From assembly GCA_902363735.1 (NCBI GenBank), contig CABJBA010000005.1, positions 124,001 to 188,000 of the forward strand: a DNA stretch of 64,000 nucleotides, given 5' to 3'. This DNA comes from Clostridiaceae bacterium. GTDB lineage: Bacteria; Bacillota; Clostridia; Lachnospirales; Lachnospiraceae. The translations under genes and the position numbers were made by a program. Positions 25,814-35,568 of the stretch are shown piece by piece; position 1 is the stretch's first letter; the number at the start of each line of letters is the position of its first letter. Below the pieces are notes generated by a model. It ran no database searches. It saw nothing but the letters and a program-made list of their open reading frames with translations, and had not been told where the DNA came from.

Positions 25814-26108
25814 TGGAAACAAATGTGTGGGATGTTTTCAGTGTATTTCCGTCTGTCCGGGGAGCCTGATAAAAAAAGGAGAAGGCAAAGCCTTTGTAAA
25901 ATATCCCAGGGACTGCTGGGGATGCGTCTCTTGCGTCAAGGAATGCAGGGCAGCTGCTATTGAGTTTTACTTAGGGGCTGATATCGGCGGAAACGGAGGA
26001 ACCATGAACGTTTCTTATGAAGGGGATATTCTCCATTGGAATATTACAAGAAATGATGGTACTGTCATGGTTATTGATGTAAACAGCAAAAATTCAAATA
26101 AGTATTAG
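25797..26108 (+). CDS. aprB: short AprB-like ferredoxin subunit of APS reductase
   Basis: 103 aa. Eight cysteines in two groups, [11 protein letters not shown] and [11 protein letters not shown], bind two [4Fe-4S] clusters, with the extra spacing seen in AprB rather than plain ferredoxin. Dissimilatory AprB is about 150 aa with a C-terminal tail that wraps AprA; here that tail is mostly missing. It supplies electrons to AprA. RBS GGGAGG, start inside the aprA end. Confidence 0.82.
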   Translation: MSIRIDGNKCVGCFQCISVCPGSLIKKGEGKAFVKYPRDCWGCVSCVKECRAAAIEFYLGADIGGNGGTMNVSYEGDILHWNITRNDGTVMVIDVNSKNSNKY

Positions 26109-26118
26109 GAGGATTATT

Positions 26119-27021
26119 ATGAGTGAATTATCCCATCTTGATGAGCTTGAAGCAGAGGCAATTTATATTATAAGGGAGGTTGCGGCCCAGTGTGAAAATC
26201 CGGTAATGCTCTATTCCATAGGAAAAGACAGCTCTGTTATGCTTCACCTGGCATTAAAGGCGTTTTACCCGGAAAAACCGCCCTTTCCATTTCTCCATGT
26301 AAACACCACCTGGAAGTTTAAAGAAATGATCAGCTTCCGGGACAACACGGCAAAGGAACTTGGTATTGATCTTCTGGAGTACATAAACGAAGAAGGAGTG
26401 GAAAAAGGAATCAATCCCTTTGACCATGGCTCCGCATACACCGACATTATGAAGACACAGGCTTTGAAACAGGCTTTGAACAAATACGGCTTTACGGCAG
26501 CATTTGGAGGCGGAAGGCGTGATGAGGAAAAAAGCCGGGCAAAAGAACGGATTTTCTCTTTCCGAAACGCCTCCCATGCCTGGGACCCAAAAAGCCAGAG
26601 ACCGGAAATGTGGAAGCTTTATAATACGGAGATTTACAAGGGAGAGAGCATCCGGGTATTTCCCATTTCAAACTGGACGGAAAAGGATATCTGGCAGTAT
26701 ATCAAGCAGGAGAACATTCCCATTGTTCCCTTATATTTTGCAGCAGAGCGTCCCGTAGTTTATCGGGACGATGACATCATCATGGTGGATGATGAGCGCA
26801 TGAAGTTAATGCCGGGAGAAGTGCCTGAACTGAAAAAGGTCCGTTTCCGTACTTTGGGCTGTTATCCGCTTTCAGGAGGCGTGCTGTCCGATGCTGATAC
26901 CTTAGATGAAATTATTGAGGAAACTTTAAGCTCTGTGGAATCAGAACGGACCAGCCGGGTCATTGATAAGGACGGCGGTGCGGCCAGTATGGAAAAAAGA
27001 AAAAGAGAGGGGTATTTCTAA
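26119..27021 (+). CDS. cysD: sulfate adenylyltransferase subunit 2
   Basis: 300 aa PP-loop protein. The ATP pyrophosphate loop [12 protein letters not shown] is at about 34-45, [20 protein letters not shown] near 132, and [10 protein letters not shown] near 187. It makes APS from sulfate and ATP, driven by the CysN GTPase. It starts 10 bp after aprB with AGGAGG and ends at the cysN start (overlap 1 bp). Confidence 0.93.
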   Translation: MSELSHLDELEAEAIYIIREVAAQCENPVMLYSIGKDSSVMLHLALKAFYPEKPPFPFLHVNTTWKFKEMISFRDNTAKELGIDLLEYINEEGVEKGINPFDHGSAYTDIMKTQALKQALNKYGFTAAFGGGRRDEEKSRAKERIFSFRNASHAWDPKSQRPEMWKLYNTEIYKGESIRVFPISNWTEKDIWQYIKQENIPIVPLYFAAERPVVYRDDDIIMVDDERMKLMPGEVPELKKVRFRTLGCYPLSGGVLSDADTLDEIIEETLSSVESERTSRVIDKDGGAASMEKRKREGYF

Positions 27022-28712
27022 TGAATGGATTGCTTAAATTTATCACCTGCGGCAGCGTAGATGACGGAAAGTCCACGCTTATCGGTCACATTTTATATGA
27101 CTCCAAGCTGTTATATGCAGACCAGGAAAAGGCCCTCCTGCTGGACAGCAAGGTGGGGTCCAGAGGCGGTGAAATTGACTATTCTCTTCTTTTAGACGGA
27201 CTTATGGCAGAACGGGAACAGGGAATCACCATTGACGTGGCTTACCGTTATTTTACCACAGACAACCGGAGCTTTATTGTTGCCGATACACCGGGTCATG
27301 AAGAGTACACCAGAAATATGGCTGTAGGTGCTTCTTTTGCCCAGCTTGCAATCATTCTCATCGATGCAAAGCAGGGCGTACTGGTTCAGACCAGACGCCA
27401 TTCCAGGATCTGCTCCTTAATGGGAATCAATCATTTTGTATTTGCAGTCAACAAGATGGACTTAGTCGGTTATAGCCAGGAACGTTTTCAGGAAATAGAA
27501 AAGGATATTCTGGACCTGACAGAAGAGTTATCTCTTAAGAGTGTGAAAATCATTCCCGTCAGTGCAACGGAAGGGGATAATGTGACAACAAAATCTGAGA
27601 ACATTCTCTGGTATCAGGGAGAAGCCTTACTGACCTATTTGGAGCAGGTGGATGTTTCCGAGACAGAAACTGGCACCGGTTTTTATATGCCAGTACAGAG
27701 GGTGTGCCGTCCAAGTCATGAGTTTCGCGGGTTTCAGGGGCAGATAGAGTCCGGGAAAGCAGTTGTAGGACAGAAGGTGGTTACACTTCCCAGCAATGAA
27801 ACCGCGTCCATAAAAAGCATTCTGGTGGGGGATAAGGAGTTGCCGGAAGCCTTTGCAGGCCAGGCTGTCACCTTCCAGCTTGACCGGGAAGTGGATGTGA
27901 GCCGTGGATGTGTCCTTTCCGACACTGGAGAGCTGCCCGTGTCAAAAAATGTAAAAACAACTCTTCTTTGGATGGACGACGAACCGCTGCAATCGGGAAA
28001 GGATTACCTTGTCAAGCTGGGGACCAGGATGATACCTGCAGTTATCAGCAAGGTGGAATACAAAATTGATGTTAACTCAGGAAGTCACTTGCCAGCGGAT
28101 CAGATTACAAAAAATGAAATTATTTTTTGTGACCTGGAGTTTACGGAAAAAATCGTGGTGGATGAATTTAAAAGAAATAAAACTCTTGGGGAGTTGATTC
28201 TCATTGACCGGGTCACTCATATGACCTCTGCCTGTGGTGTTGTGGAACAGGTGGAAACAGAGGGAGAAAAGCCTTACTTTCAAAAGGAGTCCATCAGGGC
28301 TAAAGGATATATTTTTGAGGAATTTTACTTTAATCTTGAAAATGCTTTTTTATCCAGACAAAAGACAAAGGAAATCACCTACCGTGTAGGAGATTCTGTT
28401 CCAGTAGAAGGAGACAGTTTCCATTATCCTGACTATTTTGATATCATTTCCCCTGAGGATTCCGCCGCTATTTTAATCCGCAGCCGAAAGGTTCTGGATA
28501 TCATAAGCCTTGATTCTTACCAATACGGGGGCTTGCCTGTTCTTGATGAAAGAGGATTTGCTTTAAAGATTGGGACAGAAGAGGAGCTTAAGGAATTTTT
28601 GCAAGGGTACAAAACAGTGGAAAAGGAGACCAGAATCGCATTTTACAACAAGTGGTCCAAATTTGAAACCTACCGCAGAATTGTGTGCAACGAGAACTTC
28701 TGGGTGATTTAA
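27021..28712 (+). CDS. cysN: sulfate adenylyltransferase subunit 1 (GTPase) with extra C-terminal region
   Basis: 563 aa. GTPase motifs are GSVDDGKSTL near residue 11, DTPGHEEYTRNM near 90 and NKMD near 146, followed by EF-Tu-like beta-barrel domains up to about 410. CysN is usually about 475 aa, or about 630 aa when fused to APS kinase (CysC). Here residues about 411-563 form an additional region with no P-loop, so it is not APS kinase. That fits a pathway that reduces APS directly and needs no PAPS. The role of this tail is unknown. Confidence 0.88.
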   Translation: MNGLLKFITCGSVDDGKSTLIGHILYDSKLLYADQEKALLLDSKVGSRGGEIDYSLLLDGLMAEREQGITIDVAYRYFTTDNRSFIVADTPGHEEYTRNMAVGASFAQLAIILIDAKQGVLVQTRRHSRICSLMGINHFVFAVNKMDLVGYSQERFQEIEKDILDLTEELSLKSVKIIPVSATEGDNVTTKSENILWYQGEALLTYLEQVDVSETETGTGFYMPVQRVCRPSHEFRGFQGQIESGKAVVGQKVVTLPSNETASIKSILVGDKELPEAFAGQAVTFQLDREVDVSRGCVLSDTGELPVSKNVKTTLLWMDDEPLQSGKDYLVKLGTRMIPAVISKVEYKIDVNSGSHLPADQITKNEIIFCDLEFTEKIVVDEFKRNKTLGELILIDRVTHMTSACGVVEQVETEGEKPYFQKESIRAKGYIFEEFYFNLENAFLSRQKTKEITYRVGDSVPVEGDSFHYPDYFDIISPEDSAAILIRSRKVLDIISLDSYQYGGLPVLDERGFALKIGTEEELKEFLQGYKTVEKETRIAFYNKWSKFETYRRIVCNENFWVI

Positions 28713-28742
28713 GATGTCGGGAAGCAGTGAAAAATCATAAAG

Positions 28743-28784
28743 AAATGCGCCTTGCAAGACTATGGGTTTTGTAAGGCGCATTTT
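28743..28784. terminator. bidirectional terminator between cysN and subtilase gene
   Basis: AAATGCGCCTTGCAA at 28743-28757 pairs with TTTGTAAGGCGCATTT at about 28767-28784, with T-rich ends in both directions. The two genes are convergent. Confidence 0.8.
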
Positions 28785-28785
28785 G

Positions 28786-30465
28786 TCATATGTTTGCAAG
28801 CCGTTCGAAGAGCTGGTTTACATCCAACTGGCCGTATCCCCATATATTATTGGGATAGGTTTCCTCAGGCTTGCGCTTTGCCCCTCTTATAATGAGGCGG
28901 TTAATATTATTTCCTGTCATAGAAGGATAATTGCCTCTGGGAACCGCCCATTCCATTACCATGGCTACCACCCCTGCAGCATGGGCGGAAGCGGCTCCGG
29001 TTCCTGTTGCTGTTCCGTAAAGATTTCCCGGACCGGGAACCGCGCAGGGAATCTGATATCCCGGAGCAGCCACATCGGGTTTTACAAGGCCATTTCTTGT
29101 ATATCCTCTGCTGCATTCCAGAAGAATGCTGTTGTTAAACTGGTTATAAGCGGTGACTGTAAGCTGTTGGTAGCCGTTTCCGGGAGAGGTTATGGTAGTG
29201 TCCGGATTTGGATTTAAGAAAAAAGTTCCATCTGAAATCAAATCCCCGTTGGGCAGCCAGCAGTGAAATGAAAAGGGTTCATCTTCAAGGCTTTGGGTCC
29301 GCAGATACCAGACTCCGGGTATTGGATTGGCAAACCGGATGAGGATGAGCTGATCTCCCGTTTCCTCTTCAAATATGATGTTATTGACCCAGATCACACT
29401 CTGGGTGAAAATAAAGTTAAACCTTCGGCATTCGCTGATAGAGGGAAAGACTCTCTGGGTGGATTCCCTGTTTGGCGTGGAAATATCGATGGAGATTCTT
29501 CCAGGCGCATATGGCCAGATTTCCATCCAGAGCTGCTTGTCGCTTTCGCCGATTCTCAATTCAAAGTTGTGGTAATAAGGAGGAAGGGAGGTATTGTTAA
29601 AGTAGTGCCTTCCCTTATCTCCTTCATTTCCTGCAGATACAGCAACACCGATACCAGGAAGCTGCACGATGTAGGTTAAATAACTGCTTAAAACGCCTCT
29701 CCCGTCATGGCCCCCCTGGCTGCTTCCCAAGGCAATGCAGATGACCAGGGGCCTGCCCGCCCGGACTGCTGCAGCCATAAGATAGCTCACTCCTAAAAGA
29801 ATATCCGATTCTGAAAAACAGACCGCATCCTTCCGTATAGAAAAAATGTTTTTCAGATTTTCCTTTGCTTCCTTCAGCTTAACAACAGCCAGCTGAGCCT
29901 GGGGAACGACGCCGGAAAAGCCATGATCCAGATCAGGGCTTCCAGCCAAAATACTTGCTATGGCGGTTCCGTGTCCGTTAGCATCTACAGAAGGAACAAT
30001 GGAAAGAGGATTTTCCGATGACAGAGCTTCATTGATCATTTCTTCCGTGTATTCACTTCCAAATGTCAGGCCATTGGGAATGGTTCCATTCTGCTCTGTC
30101 TGATCCCATATGGAGTAAATCCGGGTAGCACCACCCGCTGCCCGAAAAGCTTTGTGCCGGTAGTCCACGCCGGTATCAATGATGCCCACCAGGATTCCTG
30201 TTCCGTACAGGCTTAAAAAGGGGTTCCGCTGGACGGTTCCAATACCGGAGCTTTCAATACTTATGGTGGATTCTGTGGTGTAGAGGGAAGGGAAGTAATG
30301 ATAGGGGCGGGATCCTAAGTCACACAGTTCTGAGCCTGTTCCGGGTACATGAAGAAGAGAATGCCGCTCTGTCAAGGGTGTGATATTGTCACCAGTGTCA
30401 TTGGAGGTAATCGAAATGTTGCTGATGATCAAGTCATAATAATTATTGTCCAGTATTTTATTCAA
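28786..30465 (-). CDS. Csp-like subtilisin-family protein lacking the catalytic serine
   Basis: 559 aa. Asp97 (IIDTGVDY), His165 (NGHGTAIAS) and the oxyanion Asn (SAGNEGD) of subtilases are present. The serine motif GTSxAxP reads GTGAASAHAAG, putting Gly at about residue 490 where Ser is needed. The size, jellyroll-like insert and lack of signal peptide match clostridial Csp germination proteases. In Clostridioides difficile, CspC also has Gly at this position and acts as a signalling pseudoprotease. TTG start with GGAGG at 30473-30477. It is the second of a tandem pair. A role in spore germination is inference. Confidence 0.82.
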   Translation of the reverse strand: MNKILDNNYYDLIISNISITSNDTGDNITPLTERHSLLHVPGTGSELCDLGSRPYHYFPSLYTTESTISIESSGIGTVQRNPFLSLYGTGILVGIIDTGVDYRHKAFRAAGGATRIYSIWDQTEQNGTIPNGLTFGSEYTEEMINEALSSENPLSIVPSVDANGHGTAIASILAGSPDLDHGFSGVVPQAQLAVVKLKEAKENLKNIFSIRKDAVCFSESDILLGVSYLMAAAVRAGRPLVICIALGSSQGGHDGRGVLSSYLTYIVQLPGIGVAVSAGNEGDKGRHYFNNTSLPPYYHNFELRIGESDKQLWMEIWPYAPGRISIDISTPNRESTQRVFPSISECRRFNFIFTQSVIWVNNIIFEEETGDQLILIRFANPIPGVWYLRTQSLEDEPFSFHCWLPNGDLISDGTFFLNPNPDTTITSPGNGYQQLTVTAYNQFNNSILLECSRGYTRNGLVKPDVAAPGYQIPCAVPGPGNLYGTATGTGAASAHAAGVVAMVMEWAVPRGNYPSMTGNNINRLIIRGAKRKPEETYPNNIWGYGQLDVNQLFERLANI

Positions 30466-30539
30466 AATGAAGCCTCCTGCCTGTTTTTACCTGACATAAT
30501 GCCTGAGGAAGATATGGTACATCTTATGCAGAAAGTCAG

Positions 30540-32213
30540 TTAAATATTGGTAAGCCTCTGAAATAGATTGTTAATGTCCAGCTGCCCATATCCCCATATG
30601 TTATTGGGATAAACATAAGAACTGGTTCGCCTTGCCCCTCTGATGATGAGGCTGTTGACATCGTAGCCGGTCATAGAAGTGTAGTTTCCTCTGGGAATGG
30701 CCCACTCCAGGATCATGGCAATGGCCCCGGCTGCATGGGCAGCAGCAGCACCGGTTCCGGTTAAGGTGCCATACCGGTTTCCGGGCAGGGCACAGGGGAT
30801 CTGATAGCCGGGAGCGGCTATGTCGGGTTTTACAAGACCGCTTCTGGTGTAGCCCCTGCTGGATTCGGCAAGTATGCCGTCATTAAACTGGTTGTAGGCG
30901 GTGACAGTAAGCTGGTTGATGCCGTTTCCTGGGGAGGTTATGGTGGTATCCGGGCTTGAACTTAAGAAAAAGGTTTCATTTGAAAGTAAGTCCCCGGATG
31001 GAAGCCAGGTGTGAAAGGAAAGCGGTTCCTCCTCCATGCTTCTGAGTCGGAATCTCCATATCCCGGGTAGAGGGTCCTGAAACCGGAGTAATATGAGCTG
31101 ATCCCCGGTTTCTTCTTCGAAAATAAAGTTATTCACCCAGATTCTGGTGGAAGTGAAGATAAAGGTGAAAAGCCTGCATTCTCCGATGGCTGGGAATATC
31201 TGCTGAGTTGATTCCCGGCTGGGAGAGGAGATGTCAATGGAAAGCCGTGCCAAAGCATAGGGCCAGATTTCCATAAAAAACACCTTATCTGCCTCCCCTA
31301 CTCTCAGCTCAAAATCATTATAATAAGGAGGGGTTGTTGTATTGTTAAAATAATGTCTGCGGTTGTTGCCTTCATTTCCTGCTGAGACCGAAATTCCAAT
31401 TCCCGGCAGTCTGGCGGAATAGTTTAGATAATTGCTCAAGGCACCGCTTCCGTCATGGCCACCCTCGCTGCTCCCCAGGGCAATGCAGATAACCAGAGGG
31501 CGGCTTATGGTAACGGCAAAGGCCTCTAAGTACCGGACACCCAGTATAATATCTGATTCCTGGTAACAAAGAGCGTCTTCTGGTACAAAGGAAATTGCTT
31601 TTAAGCTTTGCTTGGCCTCCTTAAGCTTTACCACCACCAACTCGGATTCCGGAACAATGCCGGAGAAGTCCATTTCCATATTAGGCCTTCCGGCGGCAAT
31701 GCTGGCCACGGCAGTTCCATGGCCTACAGGATCTGTAGTTGGAACCGTTGATAAAGGATTGTCGGACCTTAAGGCAATGTTAATGGAATCCCTTGTGTAT
31801 TCAGAACCAAAGTTAAATCCTTTGGGAGGTGCGCCTGTCTGCACAGATTGGTCCCATATGGAAAGAATACGGGAGGTTCCGTCGTTATTTAGGAAGGCAG
31901 GATGGCTGTAATCAATACCAGTGTCAACGATGCCAATGAGAATACCCCGTCCCAGGAGACTTAAGAAGGGATTTCTCTGGACGGTTCCGATACCTGATTT
32001 CTCAATGCTGATGGTGGCGGTGGGAGTATACAGGCTTGGAAAGCTGTGATAGGGATATCGGCCCAGAACGCATGGGTCTCCGTCACCAACGGGAATATGA
32101 AGCAGGGAGTGCCTGAGATTAAGCATGGTAATGTTATCTCCGGTATCAAAGGAGGGAACGGAGACATTATTAATAATCAGGTCATAAAAATTGTTGTCCA
32201 GAACTTTTTCCAA
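30540..32213 (-). CDS. Csp-like subtilisin-family protein, second copy, catalytic serine also lost
   Basis: 557 aa, closely similar along its whole length to the downstream copy, so a tandem duplication. Asp97 (IVDTGIDY), His165 (VGHGTAVAS) and SAGNEGN are kept, and the serine motif reads GTGAAAAHAAG with Gly at about 488. The TTG at 32213 is chosen over ATG 32249: GGGAGG at 32222-32227 is well placed, and the protein then begins MEKVLDNNFYDL, aligning with MNKILDNNYYDL of its paralog. The genes are 74 bp apart and probably co-transcribed. Confidence 0.82.
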   Translation of the reverse strand: MEKVLDNNFYDLIINNVSVPSFDTGDNITMLNLRHSLLHIPVGDGDPCVLGRYPYHSFPSLYTPTATISIEKSGIGTVQRNPFLSLLGRGILIGIVDTGIDYSHPAFLNNDGTSRILSIWDQSVQTGAPPKGFNFGSEYTRDSINIALRSDNPLSTVPTTDPVGHGTAVASIAAGRPNMEMDFSGIVPESELVVVKLKEAKQSLKAISFVPEDALCYQESDIILGVRYLEAFAVTISRPLVICIALGSSEGGHDGSGALSNYLNYSARLPGIGISVSAGNEGNNRRHYFNNTTTPPYYNDFELRVGEADKVFFMEIWPYALARLSIDISSPSRESTQQIFPAIGECRLFTFIFTSTRIWVNNFIFEEETGDQLILLRFQDPLPGIWRFRLRSMEEEPLSFHTWLPSGDLLSNETFFLSSSPDTTITSPGNGINQLTVTAYNQFNDGILAESSRGYTRSGLVKPDIAAPGYQIPCALPGNRYGTLTGTGAAAAHAAGAIAMILEWAIPRGNYTSMTGYDVNSLIIRGARRTSSYVYPNNIWGYGQLDINNLFQRLTNI

Positions 32214-32339
32214 GGTTTTGGCCTCCCGATCCAGATATGAACGGAGCATTTATTTTATCATATGCAGAGTAAGCCCTATTATGAGTTATGTGGGAGGAAC
32301 AAAAAAATGACTGCAGGTAGGCCTGCAGCCATTCTGTTA

Positions 32340-33899
32340 TTATATTTTTTTTCTGACTTCTTCAAATTCTATCTGCAGCTTCTTAGAAGGCGGCGGAGTG
32401 AGAAGAGACACTGCCACGATGATAACGCAGGAGAAGATAAATGCAGGAAGGAGTTCGTAGATGTTCCAGCCTCCGCCCAGAGGGCGGACTAAAAGCTTCC
32501 AGATAAATACCATACAGCCGCCTCCCACCATTCCGGCAACAGCACCGGTATGGTTGATGCGCTTCCAGAAAAGGGAAAACAGCATCAGAGGGCCGAATGT
32601 GGCTCCAAAACCGGCCCAGGCAAAGGATACGATAGTAAAGATAACGCTGTTTTCATCCATCGCGATAAAAATGGCAATGGCTGTAACAACCAGGAGGGTA
32701 ATACGGGAAACCCACATGATTTCTTTGTCTCCGGCATTTTTCTTAAGCAGGCCCTGGTAAATGTTCTTTGACACGGCGGAAGCAGCAATCAACAAATAGG
32801 AATCTGAGGAACTGATGGTGGCAGCCAAAATGCCAGCCATGATAAAACCTGCGAGAAGAGGAGGAAGTAAATTGGTGGAGAGGAGAATGAATACATTCTC
32901 AGCCTCTGAAGCAGTGGAAAGGCCAGTGGGATACAGGGTTCTGCCCACAATTCCAATAAACACGGCAACAGTTAAGGAAATAAGAACCCATACGGTTGCT
33001 ATACGGCGGGAATCCGTAAGTTCATGCTCAGAACGAATAGCCATAAAGCGCAGTAGAACCTGAGGCATTCCAAAGTAGCCAAGTCCCCATGCAAGTGAAG
33101 AAAAAATAGTAATTATGCTGTAATTTGCAGCCTCTCCAAACAATGGACTGGAATTTTCAATAATCTGGGCGCCGCCTGCATCAACCTGTGGAGTGGCTAT
33201 TCCGAAGAACTGGAAAAATCCGGGAATACTTTTGGCATTTTCTACTACTGCCTCCAGCCCGCCTGCAGCGTATGTTCCAGTACCCACAATTACGATTAAA
33301 GCAATGATCATGACAATGGCCTGCATAAAATCAGAAGCGCTTTCCGCCAGGAATCCGCCTAAAATGGTATAAATCAGTACGAATACAGCTCCCAGAATCA
33401 TCATGGAAACATAAGAAGCACCAAATAAGGTGGAAAAGAGTTTTCCGCAGGTCACAAGGCAGCTTGCTGCATAGACAGTAAAGAATATCAATATGAATAG
33501 GGCTGATATAGTCATAATCACTTTTTTCTCCTCACGGAAACGGTTAGAGAAAAATTCCGGTAAAGTGATAGAATTTCCTGCTTTTATGCTGTAGCGACGC
33601 AGCCGTTTGGAAACTATAAGCCAGTTTAAGTAAGTGCCAGCGGCAAGGCCAATAGCTGTCCAGGTGGCATCGGCAAGGCCTGACCAGTAAGCCACACCGG
33701 GAAGCCCCATCAGAAGCCAGCCTGACATATCTGAGGCTTCGGCGCTCATAGCCGCCACCCACGGCCCCAGACTGCGCCCTCCCAGAAAATAGTCTTCTGA
33801 GCTTTGGTTAGCTCTCCGGGCAAATACAACACCTATTCCGATGACAACAGCCATATAGGCGGACATTGCAATTAAGATTTGCAAGGTATCTGAATTCAT
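32340..33899 (-). CDS. putP: sodium/proline symporter (SSS family)
   Basis: 519 aa with about 13 membrane segments. SEDYFLGGRSLGPWVAAMSAEASDMSGWLLMG near the start is the PutP sodium- and proline-binding region. GFIMAGILAATISSSDSYLLIAASAVSKNIY near 325-355 is the solute:sodium symporter signature. ATG 33899 follows AGAGGGGAG; the longer ORF to 33941 would add 14 residues. It imports proline with sodium for nutrition or osmotic balance. It stands alone. Confidence 0.88.
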   Translation of the reverse strand: MNSDTLQILIAMSAYMAVVIGIGVVFARRANQSSEDYFLGGRSLGPWVAAMSAEASDMSGWLLMGLPGVAYWSGLADATWTAIGLAAGTYLNWLIVSKRLRRYSIKAGNSITLPEFFSNRFREEKKVIMTISALFILIFFTVYAASCLVTCGKLFSTLFGASYVSMMILGAVFVLIYTILGGFLAESASDFMQAIVMIIALIVIVGTGTYAAGGLEAVVENAKSIPGFFQFFGIATPQVDAGGAQIIENSSPLFGEAANYSIITIFSSLAWGLGYFGMPQVLLRFMAIRSEHELTDSRRIATVWVLISLTVAVFIGIVGRTLYPTGLSTASEAENVFILLSTNLLPPLLAGFIMAGILAATISSSDSYLLIAASAVSKNIYQGLLKKNAGDKEIMWVSRITLLVVTAIAIFIAMDENSVIFTIVSFAWAGFGATFGPLMLFSLFWKRINHTGAVAGMVGGGCMVFIWKLLVRPLGGGWNIYELLPAFIFSCVIIVAVSLLTPPPSKKLQIEFEEVRKKI

Positions 33900-33932
33900 A
33901 ATTTTATTCTCCCCTCTTTGTATGAATGTTAA

Positions 33933-33960
33933 AAATACCATCTTTTTAAATATGGTATTT
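33933..33960. promoter_or_regulatory. inverted repeat upstream of putP-like gene
   Basis: AAATACCAT at 33933-33941 and ATGGTATTT at 33952-33960, an exact 9-bp dyad with 10-bp spacer, in the 237-bp gap between the divergent symporter and MATE genes. It is a likely operator; the binding protein is unknown. Confidence 0.5.
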
Positions 33961-34136
33961 ACTATAACTGGAATTTGTTAAAATAGCAAGCCAAATATAA
34001 GGAAGTAAGGCGCATATTTTGTATGTTTTTGTATAATTAAGAAAATTATTCTTGATTTCTATACAAAGATAGAAGAAACTGTGATATAATTTGCCGGAGT
34101 ATCATGCCAAAAGGAAGTACAAGCAGGGGAGAAGCT

Positions 34137-35516
34137 ATGAAACGATATATCGGAGACAAAGATTTTTATAAAATGATATTGTTGCTTGCCGTTCCTATCA
34201 TAATACAGAGCGGTATTACGAATTTTGTCAATCTTCTTGATAATATTATGGTGGGTCAGGTGGGAACGGAGCAGATGTCGGGGGTTGCCATTGTCAATCA
34301 GTTGATCTTTGTGTACAATCTTTGTATTTTTGGAATTGTTTCAGGAGCCAGCATATTCGGAACCCAGTTTTACGGGAATGGAGATTATGAAGGAATGAGA
34401 AATGCATTTCGTTTTAAGATCATATTCTGTATTCTTGTATCATTTATTGGGATCTTTATTTTGTACAGCTTTCAGACAGAATTGATTTCTTTATATCTTC
34501 ATGAAGGAAAAGATGGAGGAAGCATAAAAAATACTTTAGATTTTGGAAAGCAGTATCTGATAATTATACTGGCCGGACTGGTGCCTTTTGCAATTTCCCA
34601 GGCTTATGCCAGCAGCCTCAGAGAGATGGGCAAAACCATAATTCCTATGGCAGCTTCCAGTGCAGCCGTAGTTGTTAACGGAGGGCTGAATTATATCCTG
34701 ATTTTCGGGAAAATCGGCGCTCCTGTATTGGGGGTCCAGGGAGCGGCCATTGCCACGGTGATTGCCAAATATGTGGAATGCGGAATTATTGCTTTCTGGG
34801 TTCATACCCATGCAGGAGAAAATCTTTTTGCAAAGGGAGCGTATAAAAATCTTTTCATTCCTGTAAGACTGATGAAGCAGATCATCCAGACAGGAGCTCC
34901 TCTTATGATCAACGAAGCTTTGTGGGCAGGAGGAATGGCATTCATTATGCAGTGTTATTCCGTAAGAGGTCTTGAAGTGATTGCTGGACTGAATATATCC
35001 AGCACTGTTTCTAACATATTTAATATTGTATACATGTCTTTGGGCAGTTCCGTGGCAGTAGTTGTAGGCCAGCTTTTAGGAGCAGGGAAGATGACGGAAG
35101 CAAAGGACAGCGCAGGAAAGCTGATTTTCTTTTCCGTGGCAAGCTGCTTGGTGATAGGAGTGGTTATGGCAGTCATTGCTCCATTATTCCCCTCTATTTA
35201 TAATACGAGCCAGGAAGTAAAGGATCTGGCAAGCGGCTTTATATTGATTTCTGCCGTCTGCATGCCTTTGAATGCTTTTACTCATGCCAGCTATTTTATT
35301 CTTCGATCAGGAGGGAAGACTGTGATCACTTTTTTGTTTGACAGCGTATTTGTCTGGGTTATCAGCATTCCTGCCGCATATTTTTTAAGCAGAGCTGCCG
35401 GAATTACCACCATCAAGGTTTATTTCATCTGTCAGTCAGCGGAACTTATTAAATGTGCCATAGGATATATGCTTTTGAAAAAAGGGGTATGGCTGAAGAA
35501 TATTATAACTAAATAA
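34137..35516 (+). CDS. MATE family efflux transporter
   Basis: 459 aa with twelve predicted membrane segments in two similar halves. LAVPIIIQSGITNFVNLLDNIMVGQVGTEQMSGVAI near the start is the MATE N-terminal pattern. These pumps export drugs or metabolites against sodium or protons. ATG 34137 has GGGGAG at 34126-34131; ATG 34104 would add 11 polar residues. A TATAAT lies at 34085-34090 with a weak -35. It is a single gene ended by a strong terminator. Confidence 0.85.
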   Translation: MKRYIGDKDFYKMILLLAVPIIIQSGITNFVNLLDNIMVGQVGTEQMSGVAIVNQLIFVYNLCIFGIVSGASIFGTQFYGNGDYEGMRNAFRFKIIFCILVSFIGIFILYSFQTELISLYLHEGKDGGSIKNTLDFGKQYLIIILAGLVPFAISQAYASSLREMGKTIIPMAASSAAVVVNGGLNYILIFGKIGAPVLGVQGAAIATVIAKYVECGIIAFWVHTHAGENLFAKGAYKNLFIPVRLMKQIIQTGAPLMINEALWAGGMAFIMQCYSVRGLEVIAGLNISSTVSNIFNIVYMSLGSSVAVVVGQLLGAGKMTEAKDSAGKLIFFSVASCLVIGVVMAVIAPLFPSIYNTSQEVKDLASGFILISAVCMPLNAFTHASYFILRSGGKTVITFLFDSVFVWVISIPAAYFLSRAAGITTIKVYFICQSAELIKCAIGYMLLKKGVWLKNIITK

Positions 35517-35523
35517 GTGCAAA

Positions 35524-35568
35524 AAAACACCGGAGGCCTTTGAAAAGGTCCCTCCGGTGTTTTGTATT
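35524..35568. terminator. bidirectional terminator between MATE and ABC exporter genes
   Basis: AAAACACCGGAGG at 35524-35536 pairs with CCTCCGGTGTTTT at 35551-35563; T-rich sequence on both sides. Confidence 0.85.

Noticed and set aside
28786..32213. Frameshift or sequencing error as cause of the missing serine
   Set aside because: Reading frames are intact on both sides, and both copies carry the same GTG motif with different surrounding codons.
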